Shown: piece after piece, positions 8,965 to 19,978 of the stretch
Numbering within the stretch: position 1 is the first letter of the stretch
Layout of the letters: each line of letters begins with the position of its first letter
Origin: an uncultured Enterobacterales bacterium
GTDB taxonomy: Bacteria; Pseudomonadota; Gammaproteobacteria; Enterobacterales; CALYQQ01
NCBI GenBank assembly: GCA_945288535.1
Contig: CALYQQ010000006.1
Coordinates: 83,405-147,404, forward strand
DNA: 64,000 bases
Direction: 5' to 3'
Position numbers and translations under genes: made by a program
Notes under the pieces: generated by a model
Told to the model about the DNA's origin: nothing
The model's database searches: none
What the model saw: only the letters and a program-made list of their open reading frames with translations

Positions 8965-9759
8965 TTAAACTGCAACAGGTGCTTTGATAGGGGGATATGG
9001 ATTATAACCCTCTATTTCGAAGTCCTCGAAATGATAATCGAAAATAGACGCTGGCTTCCGTTTTATTTTAAGTGTTGGCAATGCCATTGGTGCTCGACTC
9101 AGCTGTAAACGAGCTTGTTCTAGATGATTAAGATATAAATGTGTATCTCCGCCAGTCCAAACAAATTCACCAACGCCTAGATCACATTGTTGTGCTAGCA
9201 TATAGACTAAAAGGGAATAGCTCGCAATGTTAAAGGGTAATCCAAGGAAGACATCACATGAGCGTTGATAAAGTTGACAGGATAGTCTGCCATCTGCAAC
9301 GTAAAATTGGAATAACGCATGGCAAGGCGCAAGTGCCATTTGGTCTAATTCGCCTACATTCCATGCAGAGACAATAATACGGCGCGAATCAGGATCTTGC
9401 CTTAACTGATTAACCACATGACTAATTTGATCTATTTGCCGGCCATCCGACGTACCCCATGAACGCCATTGCTTACCATAAACAGGTCCTAAATCACCTT
9501 TTTCATCCGCCCACTCATCCCAAATTGTGACCTGGTTGTCGTTAAGCCAGTGAATATTTGTATCTCCATTGAGAAACCATAATAACTCATAAATAATTGA
9601 ACGAAGATGACATTTTTTCGTTGTGACCAGTGGAAATCCTTGTTTTAAATCAAAACGCATTTGATGACCGAATAAGGACAGTGTTCCTGTACCCGTACGA
9701 TCATTTTTTTTTGTGCCGTCCTTGAGGATCTTTTGCATAAGATCAAGATACGGTTGCAT
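8965..9759 (-). CDS. thyA: Thymidylate synthase
   Basis: The 264-aa length equals E. coli ThyA. It converts dUMP to dTMP using methylene-tetrahydrofolate in the cytoplasm. The active-site loop is [11 protein letters not shown], with the catalytic Cys near residue 146. The conserved [33 protein letters not shown] and C-terminal APVAV are all visible. It begins 7 bases after the lgt stop, so lgt and thyA are one operon, as in E. coli. It appears intact. Confidence 0.98.
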   Translation of the reverse strand: MQPYLDLMQKILKDGTKKNDRTGTGTLSLFGHQMRFDLKQGFPLVTTKKCHLRSIIYELLWFLNGDTNIHWLNDNQVTIWDEWADEKGDLGPVYGKQWRSWGTSDGRQIDQISHVVNQLRQDPDSRRIIVSAWNVGELDQMALAPCHALFQFYVADGRLSCQLYQRSCDVFLGLPFNIASYSLLVYMLAQQCDLGVGEFVWTGGDTHLYLNHLEQARLQLSRAPMALPTLKIKRKPASIFDYHFEDFEIEGYNPYPPIKAPVAV

Positions 9760-9766
9760 ATACCCT

Positions 9767-10633
9767 CTACTCTTTTACGTGTAATGAAGCTGCTTTTTTA
9801 GGCCAAAGCATCATAATAAGGCCAATAATAATCATTGGTAATGACAATAATTGTCCCATGCTTATAACACCAGCAAGTAAACCAATTTGTGCATCAGGCT
9901 CACGAAAATATTCAGTAATAAAACGGAAACTACCATAACCAATAAGGAATAATGCAGTAATACTGCCGAGACGATGAGGTTTACGTTGGTAAACATTTAA
10001 TAAAATGAACAATAGAATACCTTCAAAAAATAACTGATAAAGCTGGGAAGGATGGCGTGGTAACATGCCATGCTCCATTAATGGAGCCCACATTGGATGT
10101 TCAACGATATAACGTTGATCAGCATTTATCGCCGTAGGAAAACGCATTCCCCAACTAATATTCGTAACACGTCCCCATAATTCACCATTAATAAAGTTGC
10201 CCAACCGACCAAGACCTAAGCCAAAGGGAATTAAAGGTGCAACAAAGTCCGAAACTTGAAGAAAGCGACGATGGTTACGCCAAGCAAAAATAAACATCAT
10301 GGTTATTACACCAAGTAAACCACCATGAAACGACATCCCCCCTTGCCAAACTCGGAATAAATAGAGTGGATCAGCTAAAAATAAGGGAAAATTATAAAAT
10401 ATGACATATCCTACACGTCCACCGATGAAGACCCCGATAAAACATAGGTAAATTAAGTTTTCTACTTCTTCTTTACTCCAACCACTATTAGGCTTATTAG
10501 CTCGTTTTGTAGCTAACCACCACGCAAATAAAAAACCAAGAAGATACATTAGACCATACCAGTGTAATGCTACAGGTCCGATAGAAAAAATAACTGGGTC
10601 AAAATTTGGAAAATTTAAAAAATGAGTAATCAT
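9767..10633 (-). CDS. lgt: Prolipoprotein diacylglyceryl transferase
   Basis: The 288-aa inner-membrane enzyme (E. coli 291 aa) transfers diacylglycerol from phosphatidylglycerol to the lipobox Cys of prolipoproteins. It carries the HGGLLG segment (catalytic His region), the Lgt signature [14 protein letters not shown] near residues 142-155, and about seven membrane helices. The LemA lipoprotein at 53.2 kb would be one of its substrates. It is followed tightly by thyA. In E. coli ptsP lies between lgt and rppH; here only about 120 bases separate them. Confidence 0.97.
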   Translation of the reverse strand: MITHFLNFPNFDPVIFSIGPVALHWYGLMYLLGFLFAWWLATKRANKPNSGWSKEEVENLIYLCFIGVFIGGRVGYVIFYNFPLFLADPLYLFRVWQGGMSFHGGLLGVITMMFIFAWRNHRRFLQVSDFVAPLIPFGLGLGRLGNFINGELWGRVTNISWGMRFPTAINADQRYIVEHPMWAPLMEHGMLPRHPSQLYQLFFEGILLFILLNVYQRKPHRLGSITALFLIGYGSFRFITEYFREPDAQIGLLAGVISMGQLLSLPMIIIGLIMMLWPKKAASLHVKE

Positions 10634-10753
10634 TTCTCACCATAGTATTGTTTATTTTATTGAGTACCTACTGTTTCACAGCGTATGAGAACAGTGAACC
10701 TATTCTTTTCTAACAACGATTTTATTTACATGTAAGGCGTTATCTAAAGGCTA

Positions 10754-11287
10754 TTAATTATATCGTTTACGGCGGTTACGTCCCATCATTGTAGATCGCT
10801 TATTTGGTTCAGATAAGTTAAATACAATATGTGAAAACTCTTTCATCACTCGCCGGTAAACATCTCGTTTAAAAGAAACAACTTGTCTTACCGGATACCA
10901 ATAGCTAACCCATCGCCAATCATCGAATTCAGGAATTGGCGTTCGTTGCATATCAATAGCATCGTCACTAACATCTAATTGTAATAAAAACCATTTTTGC
11001 TTTTGCCCAATACAAACAGGTTTAATATCCCAACGCACTAATCTTTTAGGTAGTTTATAGCGTAACCAATTTCTCGTCGTTGCTAATACTTTGACATCTT
11101 TTTTTCTTAAACCTACCTCTTCAAAAAGTTCGCGATACATTGCCTGTTCCGCACTTTCGTCTTGATTGATTCCGCCCTGCGGAAACTGCCATGAGTGCTG
11201 TCCATACCGACGCGCCCATAACACTTGCCCTTGTTTGTTACAAATAATAATACCAACATTTGGGCGGTAGCCATCATTATCGATCAC
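10754..11287 (-). CDS. rppH: RNA pyrophosphohydrolase
   Basis: The 177-aa Nudix hydrolase (E. coli RppH 176 aa) removes pyrophosphate from mRNA 5' ends and so starts RNase E-dependent decay. The Nudix box is [22 protein letters not shown] at about residues 37-58. The N-terminal [15 protein letters not shown] and the [16 protein letters not shown] segment are diagnostic. The end is basic (RRKRYN). mutH lies on the other strand beyond a long noncoding spacer, as in E. coli. Confidence 0.97.
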   Translation of the reverse strand: MIDNDGYRPNVGIIICNKQGQVLWARRYGQHSWQFPQGGINQDESAEQAMYRELFEEVGLRKKDVKVLATTRNWLRYKLPKRLVRWDIKPVCIGQKQKWFLLQLDVSDDAIDMQRTPIPEFDDWRWVSYWYPVRQVVSFKRDVYRRVMKEFSHIVFNLSEPNKRSTMMGRNRRKRYN

Positions 11288-12246
11288 CCGACTACCCCTA
11301 ATAGTTCATCTTTAATAATAAGTTAATTGTTTCATACAACGCGAACAGGGTAAACATGATAATGCAATTGCTCTGTGTTAATTTAGTGGATACAGCGTAA
11401 AATAAAGAAAACAATGAAATAAAATCTTTATATTTTAAAGCATTATTTTGAATACACCAGGTAACAAAGGTAAATATGTAGCAAAACATTTTTAATGTCG
11501 TCAAATAGAACTCATTAACTAAATGCGCATAATACCATTTATAAGGATGCCGGTGATATTGATGAATTATTGATAAACTAGCCGCGCGGTAATACTCGCA
11601 AAAGAGTAACATCATCTCTTACAGAGTTATTTTATCTTATATCATTATGACTTTTATCGTCTCATAAAATGAAATAAGCTGATTAATAGTATTTGTAAAT
11701 TTTTCATTCATTCACTTTTCCACTATTATTGTGGATAACATTGTTAGCAAACGTGTAATTATGTGTGGAAGAAATCGTAATAATACTAAAACATGGTAGA
11801 ATAATAGCCGTTAATCAATATAAATCATCATGTTACATTTTGAAGATCACTGACATACGTTTAACAATAACTCACAATTATTCTGTCTACTATCTGTTCA
11901 TAAAGAATGTTTCGCATTATATTTATTCAAAAATAGTGTGCTTCTAATACAAATAAACCAGCAAAATATCTCTATTCACAGTTATCCCAAAAAACTGTGG
12001 ATAACATAGTGTAAAAACCTGTTTATTAGTGTTGAATTTTATTTTTCCCATATTGACTTATCGTCAAAATTAATAGAAAAGGCAAGTTTTTTTCTTTAGT
12101 AATCATTATGCTGACAAATATGATGAAAAGAACGATTATCTATGCCAAGATTTACTTATCTACTTGCTCATTTTTTAACCTATTTATGTTCGTTATTTGT
12201 GATAAGCTCGATCGTTTTTTATCTAGCAATATAAAGGATCACTTTT
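11288..12246. other. Long rppH-mutH spacer with DnaA boxes; no convincing gene
   Basis: About 960 bases. Two ORFs in the track fall here: 105 aa minus at 11298-11615 and 60 aa plus at 11765-11947. Both have AT-driven composition and no recognisable motif, so I do not call them. The right half carries at least two perfect DnaA boxes and is described as a putative DARS2 element. The mutH promoter must lie near the right end. Confidence 0.6.
11730..12004. promoter_or_regulatory. Putative DARS2 (DnaA-reactivating sequence) with DnaA boxes
   Basis: Perfect DnaA boxes (TGTGGATAA, complement of TTATCCACA) occur at 11730-11738 and 11996-12004. A near-match TTATCCCAA lies at 11982-11990, facing the last box with five bases between them. 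Weaker matches are TGTTCATAA at 11895 and TGTGGAAGA at 11764. In E. coli DARS2, which promotes exchange of ADP for ATP on DnaA, lies between ygdP (rppH) and mutH, exactly this locus. DARS cores contain a head-to-head pair of DnaA boxes. I did not find convincing IHF or Fis sites by eye. Confidence 0.6.
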
Positions 12247-12933
12247 ATGCGTGTGAATTGGCAGCCTCCTGCTCCCCCTAAAACAGAAGAACAACTCATG
12301 CAACGCGCACATATTTTAGCTGGCCATACTATAGCTGAATTAGCTGAAAATGCATATTTGCCATTACCTTACGACCTAAAGCGAGACAAAGGCTGGGTCG
12401 GTATGCTATTAGAACGCTATTTGGGCGCCAATGCAGGTAGTAAACCGGAGCAAGATTTTCCTGAACTTGGTATTGAGTTAAAAACTATTCCGGTTGACCA
12501 ATCTGGTAGCCCTCTAGAAACAACATTTGTTTGTGTTGCCCCACTTACAGGAAACAGTGGTGTTAGCTGGTTAACGAGTCATGTTAGGCACAAATTACAA
12601 CGTGTTCTATGGATCCCTGTTGAAGGTACAAGGACAATTTCTTTAGGAGAACGACGAATAGGTTCACCCTTATTATGGAGCCCAACTTATGAGGAAGAAG
12701 AACAGTTACGCCGAGATTGGGAAGAATTGATGGATCTTATTGTATTAGGAAAAGTGACTTCTATTACTGCCCGTTATGGCGAAGTACTACAATTACGTCC
12801 TAAGGCAGCAAATAAACGTGTACTTACCCAGGGTATAGGTTTTAATGGAGAGCCTATTATGACGCCACCACTTGGGTTTTATTTAAAAAAGAACTTTACT
12901 TCTACCCTTTTAAAACGTTATTTTTCATGTTAA
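12247..12933 (+). CDS. mutH: DNA mismatch repair endonuclease MutH
   Basis: The 228-aa protein (E. coli 229 aa) nicks the unmethylated strand at hemimethylated GATC sites after activation by MutS and MutL. The catalytic Asp...Glu-X-Lys set is visible in [12 protein letters not shown] (residues about 70-81), preceded by [14 protein letters not shown]. An AAAGGA ribosome-binding site precedes the ATG. Its presence implies a Dam-directed repair system. It is convergent with glnE, a junction not seen in E. coli. Confidence 0.97.
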   Translation: MRVNWQPPAPPKTEEQLMQRAHILAGHTIAELAENAYLPLPYDLKRDKGWVGMLLERYLGANAGSKPEQDFPELGIELKTIPVDQSGSPLETTFVCVAPLTGNSGVSWLTSHVRHKLQRVLWIPVEGTRTISLGERRIGSPLLWSPTYEEEEQLRRDWEELMDLIVLGKVTSITARYGEVLQLRPKAANKRVLTQGIGFNGEPIMTPPLGFYLKKNFTSTLLKRYFSC

Positions 12934-13082
12934 ATCGATAAATTTTAGCTACGATTAATTCTTTTATCGTTATCATAGAGTGAACAAAAACTAGGTGTGC
13001 TTACTTGCCTGTTCTATTGATTAACCAATATATTTTAATTAACAATTAAATATGATCTAATCAAAAGCAAATGGTAAATGCA

Positions 13083-15923
13083 TTATATCTCTAACCAGCA
13101 ATGCCAATGTTGTTTGACTAAGTTACGTATATCATTAAATTCAGTTACAGCAACTTTCTCAGGACGTTCTTGTAATGTCAGATGATGGATTTCATCACGT
13201 AAAGTTACATAAGCTGAAATCAAACTTTCAGCCTGCATGTCAGACATAATATTATAGTATGCCATCAATTCAAAAATTCGCACATTGTCTGACCAACGAG
13301 TTAATTCCGGTTGTTGATGCGCAAAGCGCAGCACTAAATATTGTGCGATAAATTCAATGTCCGTAATTCCTCCTTCATCTCTTTTTAAATCAAAATATTG
13401 TTCACGCTTCTCTGTCACTTGACCTCGCATTTTTTCGCGCATAGCAGCGACTTCCTGGCGTAGTAATATTTCTTGTCGTGGTCGGCATAAAATTTCATGA
13501 CGAAGTTGATTGAATTGGGTATATAATTGCGGATCACAATAAACCATACGTGATCGTACTAATGCTTGATGCTCCCATGTCCAAGCTTCATTACGTTGAT
13601 AATTTGCAAAAGCACTTATTGTCGTTACGAGTAATCCTGATTCACCTGATGGTCGTAAACGTGCATCAACCTCATATAACACACCAGACAAAGTCCGAAT
13701 ACTAAATAAATGGATAATTCGCTGTGTTAATCGTTGATAAAAGTGGGTTGCATTAATACTTCTATTACCATCAGTAACGCTATCCTGAGGGCTATCAATA
13801 ATAAATACTAAATCAAGATCTGAACCATAACCTAATTCAATACCCCCCAATTTACCATAAGCAACAATAGCAAATCCACGCCCTTGCCGTTGTTGAAGAT
13901 GTATAGGTTGACCATAACGTTGTATCATTTGTTGCCAAGCCATGTTTACGACAGCCTCAATAATAGCTTCAGCCAAATAGGTTAAGTGATCACTTACTTT
14001 CATCACAGGCAGGTCATCACTAATATCGGCCGCTGCAATACGCAGTAACTGTGCTTGTTTAAATTGCCGAAGAGCTTCAAGCTGTTGCTCTTCATCATCT
14101 GGAATACGAAGTAAATACTGACGAAGTTCATCTTTATACGCATCAAGCGGTAATGGTCGATATAGTGTGACTGGATCCAATAATTCATCAAGTAATATTG
14201 GATATTGTGCCAATTGCGTGGCGATCATAGGTGACGCGGCGCATAACCGAATTAAGTGAGCAAGTACTGACGGATATTCAAATAGCAGTTCTAAATAAGT
14301 TGTACGGGTGATAATACTTGAAAGTAAGTGGCATAACCGCGTTAAGATAATTGGGGCATCATGTCGCTCACAAATAAGCAAAAATAAGCGCGGCATCAGT
14401 TGATTTAAAACATGACGACCCCGCTGACCGATAGGTCGTTTTGCTATATCACGACGAAAATTTTCTATAATGATACCCATTTCTAAACAAACATTTTTAG
14501 ATAAGTTGGGCATTGCCTCGAAGAGATCTTGTTGTTCAAATTGATCAATCCATAGGCACGTATATCGCATATCCGGATAATTCTCTTCTGGTTCACAAGG
14601 ATCTTTATCGACCATATAATTAAATATGGCTCGAATATCCAGCATACGCTTATCAAGGTTTTTTTTCAGTGATGACCAATCATGAAAATCCATTCCCCAT
14701 GCTAAACGTGCTTGATCTAGCGGATCTGTTGGTAATGTTTGTGTCTGTTTATCATCAATAGCTTGCAATAAATTTTCTAAGCGACGCAAGAAAAGATAGT
14801 TCTCTCGTAATATGATAACTTGTTCATGATCCAACAGGGCTAAATGATCAATTTCATCTAATGTAGTCAATAAGGATTGCTGCTGTAATGCCTTTTCACG
14901 CCCACCTCGAATAAGTTGAAAAACCTGAACAATAAATTCTATTTCTCTTATTCCCCCCGCACCTAATTTAATATTATCATGTAAACCACGCCGACGAACT
15001 TCGCGTGCAATCATACTTTTCATATCACGTAATGATTGAATAACGCTAAAGTCAATATAACGACGAAAAACAAAAGGGCGTAAAATCTTTTGTAATTCCA
15101 AGCGATATAAATTATCAGCTTCACCAAGTATACGTGCTTTCACCATAGCATAACGTTCCCAGTCACGCCCTTGTTCCTGATAATAATCTTCAAAAGCAGA
15201 AAAATTCATGACTAATGGGCCACTATCCCCAAAAGGACGTAAGCGCATATCAACTCGATAGACAAAACCATCTACGGTTATTTGATCTAATACCTTAATA
15301 AGTTTTTGGCCTAATCGAGTAAAGAATTGGTTATTATCTAACTCTTTACGCCCACCTTGCGTTGTACCATATTCTGGATAGACAAAAATAAGATCAATAT
15401 CAGAAGAATAATTTAGTTCACTACCACCAAGTTTACCCATACCTATAATTAATAAAGGTTGTGGTATTCCTTCATGATTATAAGGTGTGCCTAAATCGCT
15501 GCTAAGTTTTTGGTATAGCCAATTTTTGCTCGCAATAATTAAACATTCCGCCAGTTCACTTAATTGGCATAAAATCTGTTGCGTAGGGTATAATTGCAAA
15601 GTTTGAGCCCAACAAATGCGAACCATAATATATTGACGAAATAGACGTAATTCACGCATTAAATCTGCTTCGGTTTGGCAAGTCTGTAAAATTATGGATA
15701 ACCACTGTTGATAATATTTTCCCTCATCAGCTTGTGGCGGTGAAGTATGAATTTTTTCTAACCAATCCGTATGACGAACCAATAATTCCCCCGCAAATCG
15801 ACTTATAGCACAAACAATCTGTGCGGCTTTACTCTCTGCATTAGGTAGTTGATCAAGTAATAATGCAGATGTCGTTTTGAGTGATACGGGCAAAGGCTTG
15901 AATACAGGCATTGGTGACAGCAT
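13083..15923 (-). CDS. glnE: Bifunctional glutamine synthetase adenylyltransferase / adenylyl-removing enzyme
   Basis: The 946-aa length equals E. coli GlnE. The enzyme adenylylates and deadenylylates glutamine synthetase under control of PII proteins. Two nucleotidyltransferase domains are visible: the N-terminal removase with [19 protein letters not shown] (about residues 170-188) and the C-terminal transferase with [16 protein letters not shown] (about 690-705). Each is followed by a GlnE helical domain. The downstream partner in E. coli, hldE, is absent. ygiF lies directly upstream on the same strand with about 30 bases between them. Confidence 0.97.
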   Translation of the reverse strand: MLSPMPVFKPLPVSLKTTSALLLDQLPNAESKAAQIVCAISRFAGELLVRHTDWLEKIHTSPPQADEGKYYQQWLSIILQTCQTEADLMRELRLFRQYIMVRICWAQTLQLYPTQQILCQLSELAECLIIASKNWLYQKLSSDLGTPYNHEGIPQPLLIIGMGKLGGSELNYSSDIDLIFVYPEYGTTQGGRKELDNNQFFTRLGQKLIKVLDQITVDGFVYRVDMRLRPFGDSGPLVMNFSAFEDYYQEQGRDWERYAMVKARILGEADNLYRLELQKILRPFVFRRYIDFSVIQSLRDMKSMIAREVRRRGLHDNIKLGAGGIREIEFIVQVFQLIRGGREKALQQQSLLTTLDEIDHLALLDHEQVIILRENYLFLRRLENLLQAIDDKQTQTLPTDPLDQARLAWGMDFHDWSSLKKNLDKRMLDIRAIFNYMVDKDPCEPEENYPDMRYTCLWIDQFEQQDLFEAMPNLSKNVCLEMGIIIENFRRDIAKRPIGQRGRHVLNQLMPRLFLLICERHDAPIILTRLCHLLSSIITRTTYLELLFEYPSVLAHLIRLCAASPMIATQLAQYPILLDELLDPVTLYRPLPLDAYKDELRQYLLRIPDDEEQQLEALRQFKQAQLLRIAAADISDDLPVMKVSDHLTYLAEAIIEAVVNMAWQQMIQRYGQPIHLQQRQGRGFAIVAYGKLGGIELGYGSDLDLVFIIDSPQDSVTDGNRSINATHFYQRLTQRIIHLFSIRTLSGVLYEVDARLRPSGESGLLVTTISAFANYQRNEAWTWEHQALVRSRMVYCDPQLYTQFNQLRHEILCRPRQEILLRQEVAAMREKMRGQVTEKREQYFDLKRDEGGITDIEFIAQYLVLRFAHQQPELTRWSDNVRIFELMAYYNIMSDMQAESLISAYVTLRDEIHHLTLQERPEKVAVTEFNDIRNLVKQHWHCWLEI

Positions 15924-15956
15924 AATCAGGCTCCTTTTTTCACCTTGATATCATGT

Positions 15957-17252
15957 TTAGCGTGTACGCCAAAATACCGATGTTGAAAGAGCTACTCTAA
16001 TTGCATTAGACCAATCATCTAATTTATTTTGTTGTAATTTATTTAATAATATTGACCAAGATTGGAGATATTTTTGATATTGAGACGTTGGATAATAGCC
16101 ACTAAATAAATACAAGTTAAATAATTGGCGACGTAAGAAAAGGTATTGTACGCGAAATTCCTGCTCATTTTCGATTTCACGAAAGACTTTTTTTAGTTCG
16201 CGGCCTGTACGTTCGAGCATTGTATCCGCAAAGCTTTTGAATGGCATCATAAGTTTATGTTTTGCTTTTTCATCACAAAACATTCGCCATTGTTTTAGCT
16301 GTAGATAATGTAAAAATTTTAGTTTACTTTGTAGGTATTCCTCTCGCCAAACCACATGTTCAGCTTGATCTGATTGCTGAATAAGAGACTGAACGTGTTC
16401 AAGGCATAAGCGTAAAGAATCACTTGCTTTGCGAGGTATAATACATCCCCAGACAAGCCATATCTGGCGGATTAGTGTTAAAGCAGTGAGAACTTGTTTT
16501 TTTCCGCCGTTTTGATGTTTATACCAGCATATTTCATTATGCTGCCAATGCGCTAATGCTAATTCTAATGCAGCAATAAATCCTTGTTCAACGGTGAAAT
16601 CTGATGTCACTGGTAATACCGACAAAAATGAAACCTTTAATGGTTCGGCTAAACCAATCATTTGGTAGCCTCTGAAGGCTTTACTTTGATCAAATAATTT
16701 TAATTTACCACAAGGTGCTAGTTGTTCGGCAAATGCCAATAAAGAATCAGCACTTCCTTTTATGAGTTCTAATTCAATTTCATTAATGGGTTTGTGTTGT
16801 TCACCAGATGTAATACTCCCTTGATCGTAAACCAATTCAATTTGACTATCTGCATAAACAACTAGCCAACGATGCCGGCGAAAATGTGTACTAAAAAGGA
16901 GGTGAACACCTTTGCTTAATGATTCAGGTAATTTTTCATCAGGCCATAAACTTAAGGGTAATTGTGCAATATCGGGTTTTGGTGTTTCCAGTGCAATATT
17001 GTACTCAATACGTTGAGATAATCCGCCAGTCACTTTCCCATCCGCTTTTATGGTCATTTCATACTGATTTTGATTTTGCCTTACTCTAAGTCCCATTTTA
17101 TGATGGTACAAATAGTGATCTGGCGTATCATAATACTCATTCACTAACTGTAAGGTTGATTTTTTTTCAGTTTTAAATTGAGTAAGTATATTCGGTAGGA
17201 TTTTTTCTATATTTTCACGGGCAAGTAACTTTAACTCAATTTCATTTACCAT
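15957..17252 (-). CDS. ygiF: Inorganic triphosphatase YgiF (CYTH-CHAD)
   Basis: The protein is about 431 aa. The N-terminal CYTH domain has the EIELKLLA (ExExK) motif and ..RVRQNQNQYEMTIKADG.., which bind triphosphate and metal. The C-terminal CHAD domain is helical with paired basic and aromatic residues. The family cleaves inorganic triphosphate. The ORF track starts eight codons earlier. I prefer the ATG at 17252 because GAGAAAG lies five bases before it and the E. coli protein begins at the same place (MxxEIELK). It is followed closely by glnE, as in E. coli. Confidence 0.92.
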   Translation of the reverse strand: MVNEIELKLLARENIEKILPNILTQFKTEKKSTLQLVNEYYDTPDHYLYHHKMGLRVRQNQNQYEMTIKADGKVTGGLSQRIEYNIALETPKPDIAQLPLSLWPDEKLPESLSKGVHLLFSTHFRRHRWLVVYADSQIELVYDQGSITSGEQHKPINEIELELIKGSADSLLAFAEQLAPCGKLKLFDQSKAFRGYQMIGLAEPLKVSFLSVLPVTSDFTVEQGFIAALELALAHWQHNEICWYKHQNGGKKQVLTALTLIRQIWLVWGCIIPRKASDSLRLCLEHVQSLIQQSDQAEHVVWREEYLQSKLKFLHYLQLKQWRMFCDEKAKHKLMMPFKSFADTMLERTGRELKKVFREIENEQEFRVQYLFLRRQLFNLYLFSGYYPTSQYQKYLQSWSILLNKLQQNKLDDWSNAIRVALSTSVFWRTR

Positions 17253-17737
17253 TTTAACTTTCTCAATAAATTGCAACTGACCTATAGTAAAAACAAAACC
17301 CTTTTTGTTTTTTGTTACTTATAAAAAGTGTTTTATGATTAATCTTTGTATAGTGTGTTATGTCTAATATTCTAAATCACAACGTTGTAATTATACCGTA
17401 AAATAATAACGATGTATTGACTAACCTGGCGTAAAGTTAAATCAATTAATCAAATTAACAAAGGTAAATTATCACCACAACAGTAGAATGCTTTCCTTAA
17501 TACAGAAAAAGTAAATTAATAGTGAATATCATTGATCTGCGTTATATTCAGCCTAATTAGTGCTACATTAAGGCTTTCTTCTTTTATCACAATATGCTAA
17601 AGATATATTAAATTCTAAGATATCATTGGGTTACTATGTATTAACATAAAAATAGAACCTCCTAGAAATGATTTTTACTATTGTACCTTTAAATCAAACC
17701 TTCTACTATTTTGTAATATAATTCTTATGGGAAATAA
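17253..17737. other. Divergent spacer ygiF / ygiM
   Basis: About 485 AT-rich bases between divergent genes. It should hold the promoters of ygiF-glnE and ygiM-cca. I see no RNA gene or strong hairpin. Confidence 0.5.
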
Positions 17738-18364
17738 ATGATAATGTCAAAGTACTATTTACGACTAGCAGTACTGTTCAGCTTTATTTTTTCAACTAAT
17801 GCATTAGCTGACAATAGCTATTATATATCAGAAAACTTATCCACCGTTTTACGAGCTGGTGCTTCTGACCACTTTCGTATAATAGGTAATGTTTTAGCCG
17901 GTGAAGAAGTCGTCTTAATCGATGTGAATAATGAGACCCACTATGCTCAAATTAAAACAAGCAAAGGTAAAGTAGGCTGGATTCCATTGAATATGCTAAA
18001 AAATGATATTAGCGCCCAAGCTCTTATGCCAAAATTAAAAGAACAAGTGAATTCATTAACATCTGAATTAGATACATTGAAAGCATCTATAGCAGCGACA
18101 TCTGCGAATTATCTTAAAGAATCTAATGAAAATAAATCATTAATCGATTCTCTTAAGCAAAAAAATGCCTCGCTTGTAGACACGTTAGAGCAAAATAAAG
18201 CTGAACTAAGTAAATTAGAAAAACAACTTGACGAAAAACAACTTAATATCGCCTTAAAATGGTGTTTATACGGAGGTGGTGTTGCTGGTGCAGGTTTATT
18301 TATTGGCTTGATACTCCCTTATCTGATCCCGCGACGTAAATCACGTGATCGTTGGATGAACTAA
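17738..18364 (+). CDS. ygiM: SH3-domain membrane protein YgiM
   Basis: The 208-aa product (E. coli YgiM 206 aa) has a signal peptide (residues 1-24, cleaved after NALA), a bacterial SH3 domain (about 25-95, with ..NLSTVLRAGASDHFRIIG.. and KGKVGWIPLNML), a coiled-coil segment (about 100-165), and a C-terminal membrane helix (about 170-192) ending in RRKSRDRWMN. Such proteins sit in the inner membrane with the SH3 domain in the periplasm. It precedes cca as in E. coli. An alternative ATG lies two codons downstream. Confidence 0.92.
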   Translation: MIMSKYYLRLAVLFSFIFSTNALADNSYYISENLSTVLRAGASDHFRIIGNVLAGEEVVLIDVNNETHYAQIKTSKGKVGWIPLNMLKNDISAQALMPKLKEQVNSLTSELDTLKASIAATSANYLKESNENKSLIDSLKQKNASLVDTLEQNKAELSKLEKQLDEKQLNIALKWCLYGGGVAGAGLFIGLILPYLIPRRKSRDRWMN

Positions 18365-18408
18365 TGTGATTAACTAATTTTTACAATGCAAGCCAGATGG
18401 AGATAATA

Positions 18409-19581
18409 ATGCAGATTTATTTAGTCGGTGGAGCGGTTCGTGATCGTTTACTTGGACGTGATGTTAATGAATTTGATTGGGTTGTTGTTGGTGCAACCCC
18501 AGAACTATTATTATCTCAAGGTTTTAAACAAGTTGGACGTGATTTTCCCGTATTTCTCCATCCAGACACGGGGGACGAATATGCATTGGCAAGAACCGAA
18601 CGGAAAATAGGTAAAGGGTATACTGGTTTTATGTGCTATGCCACACCAGATATTACATTAAAGCAAGATCTATTACGCCGAGATTTGACCATTAATGCAA
18701 TAGCTCAAGATCAGCATGGTCAATTAGTTGATCCTTTCAATGGTGTACGTGATTTAGAATTACGGCTATTACGTCATGTATCTACAGCGTTTCGTGAAGA
18801 TCCACTTCGTTTATTACGTGTAGCACGTTTTGCTGCACGTTATGCACATTTAGGTTTTACTATTGCTCCTGAAACATGGCACTTAATGTGTGACATGGTT
18901 AAGGCAAATGAGATTGAACACTTAACTGCTGAGCGTGTCTGGAAGGAAACAGAAAAAGCACTCAATACAGACTCTCCACATATTTATTTTCAAGTACTTT
19001 ATCAATGTGGGGCTTTGGCGATCTTATTTCCAGCATTGCTTCCATTATTTAAAAAAAGTACATCAAAATCATTACCGCACGCTCTTATGGCTCTGTTGGC
19101 AGCAAGCCAATTAAGTCAAAATATCGCTGTACGTTTTACAGCATTATATGTTAATGCTTACTCACTTTCAGATCCTTTAACCAAGCAACATATCATGACA
19201 ATGGCAGCTCATCTACGCTTGCCTATTGAGATTCGTGATTTACTTATACAGGCTGTTTATAGCCATCATGATCTCATTAATGCATTAACGCTTACCGCAG
19301 ATAAAATAATTGAATTATTTAACCGTATTGATGTTTGGCGTAAACCCCATCTTCTCTCATATTTGCTTTTAATCAGTCAGGCAAATGCCTGTGATCAATA
19401 TGGTCATCCACCCAAGCAATGGCCACAAAGTGATTATTTACAGCATGCCCTTAACCTAGCAAATACGGTCAAAGCCCAGCAAATAATAGCGAATGGCTTA
19501 ACTGGTATAGCGATCAAAAATGCAATGAATATGCACAGAATAGAAGTAATCGCCAATTGGCAAGCGTCAAACTTAAACTAA
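18409..19581 (+). CDS. cca: tRNA nucleotidyltransferase (CCA-adding) with an eroded HD domain
   Basis: The protein is about 390 aa; E. coli Cca is 412. It adds or repairs the CCA end of tRNAs. The N-terminal catalytic part is intact: IYLVGGAVRDRLLG, the carboxylate motif EFDWVVVG, RRDLTINAIAQ and EDPLRLLRVARFAARY. The C-terminal HD-phosphohydrolase part is not. The expected CHDLGKG is replaced by YVNAYSL, the HHGHGPAG segment is missing, and the later RGRTGFE motif is changed. The track begins four codons earlier; MQIYLVGG is the family start, with GGAG upstream. CCA addition is expected to remain, while the 2'-phosphatase and cyclic phosphodiesterase activities are probably lost. Confidence 0.93.
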   Translation: MQIYLVGGAVRDRLLGRDVNEFDWVVVGATPELLLSQGFKQVGRDFPVFLHPDTGDEYALARTERKIGKGYTGFMCYATPDITLKQDLLRRDLTINAIAQDQHGQLVDPFNGVRDLELRLLRHVSTAFREDPLRLLRVARFAARYAHLGFTIAPETWHLMCDMVKANEIEHLTAERVWKETEKALNTDSPHIYFQVLYQCGALAILFPALLPLFKKSTSKSLPHALMALLAASQLSQNIAVRFTALYVNAYSLSDPLTKQHIMTMAAHLRLPIEIRDLLIQAVYSHHDLINALTLTADKIIELFNRIDVWRKPHLLSYLLLISQANACDQYGHPPKQWPQSDYLQHALNLANTVKAQQIIANGLTGIAIKNAMNMHRIEVIANWQASNLN

Positions 19582-19978
19582 TCGTCTGTTTTATGGGCGA
19601 TTCTACATAAAAATAAGAATCCCAATTAAAATAATTTTATTAAATAAACAATAAATATAGCATTTGTTATATAGTCATTTTTGAATATAAATATTTTATT
19701 ATACCCTTGTCTATATTCTATATATTCATCTCGTTATTTAAGGTTAGATAGCCAATAAAACAAAATAACCAGACAAATTGGATTAGCAGAGCTTAAACAA
19801 GTATTTCAGAGAAAGCTAGTACAAAAAATCTAGAACAAAGATCGTAAAATAATGACTCAATCTATATAAATTAAAACTATACATCGAGCCATTTTATCTA
19901 GATGATAAAAGATAATTTTAAGTTAAATTATCTTATTATTTAAGCGATTTTATCATTATCAAAAGCATGAATTTTATA
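19582..19978. other. Convergent spacer cca / tamB
   Basis: About 400 AT-rich bases between the convergent cca and tamB genes. A short hairpin (GATTCT...AGAATC, 19599-19621) follows cca, and a stronger terminator for tamB lies at 19909-19934. No gene is seen. Confidence 0.6.
19909..19934 (-). terminator. Probable terminator of tamB
   Basis: AAGATAATTT pairs with AAATTATCTT around a six-base loop. On the minus strand it is followed by TTATCATC. It lies 45 bases after the tamB stop. The stem is AT-only, so strength is moderate. Confidence 0.6.

Noticed and set aside
11298-11615. 105-aa minus-strand ORF between rppH and mutH
   Set aside because: No recognisable family and a poor start context; the locus in E. 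coli is noncoding DARS2 DNA.
11765-11947. 60-aa plus-strand ORF
   Set aside because: Short, AT-driven composition and lies within the DnaA-box region.
11617-12246. Chromosomal origin (oriC) based on DnaA boxes
   Set aside because: oriC neighbours mnmG/mioC are absent, GATC sites are few, and the DARS2 locus explains the boxes better.
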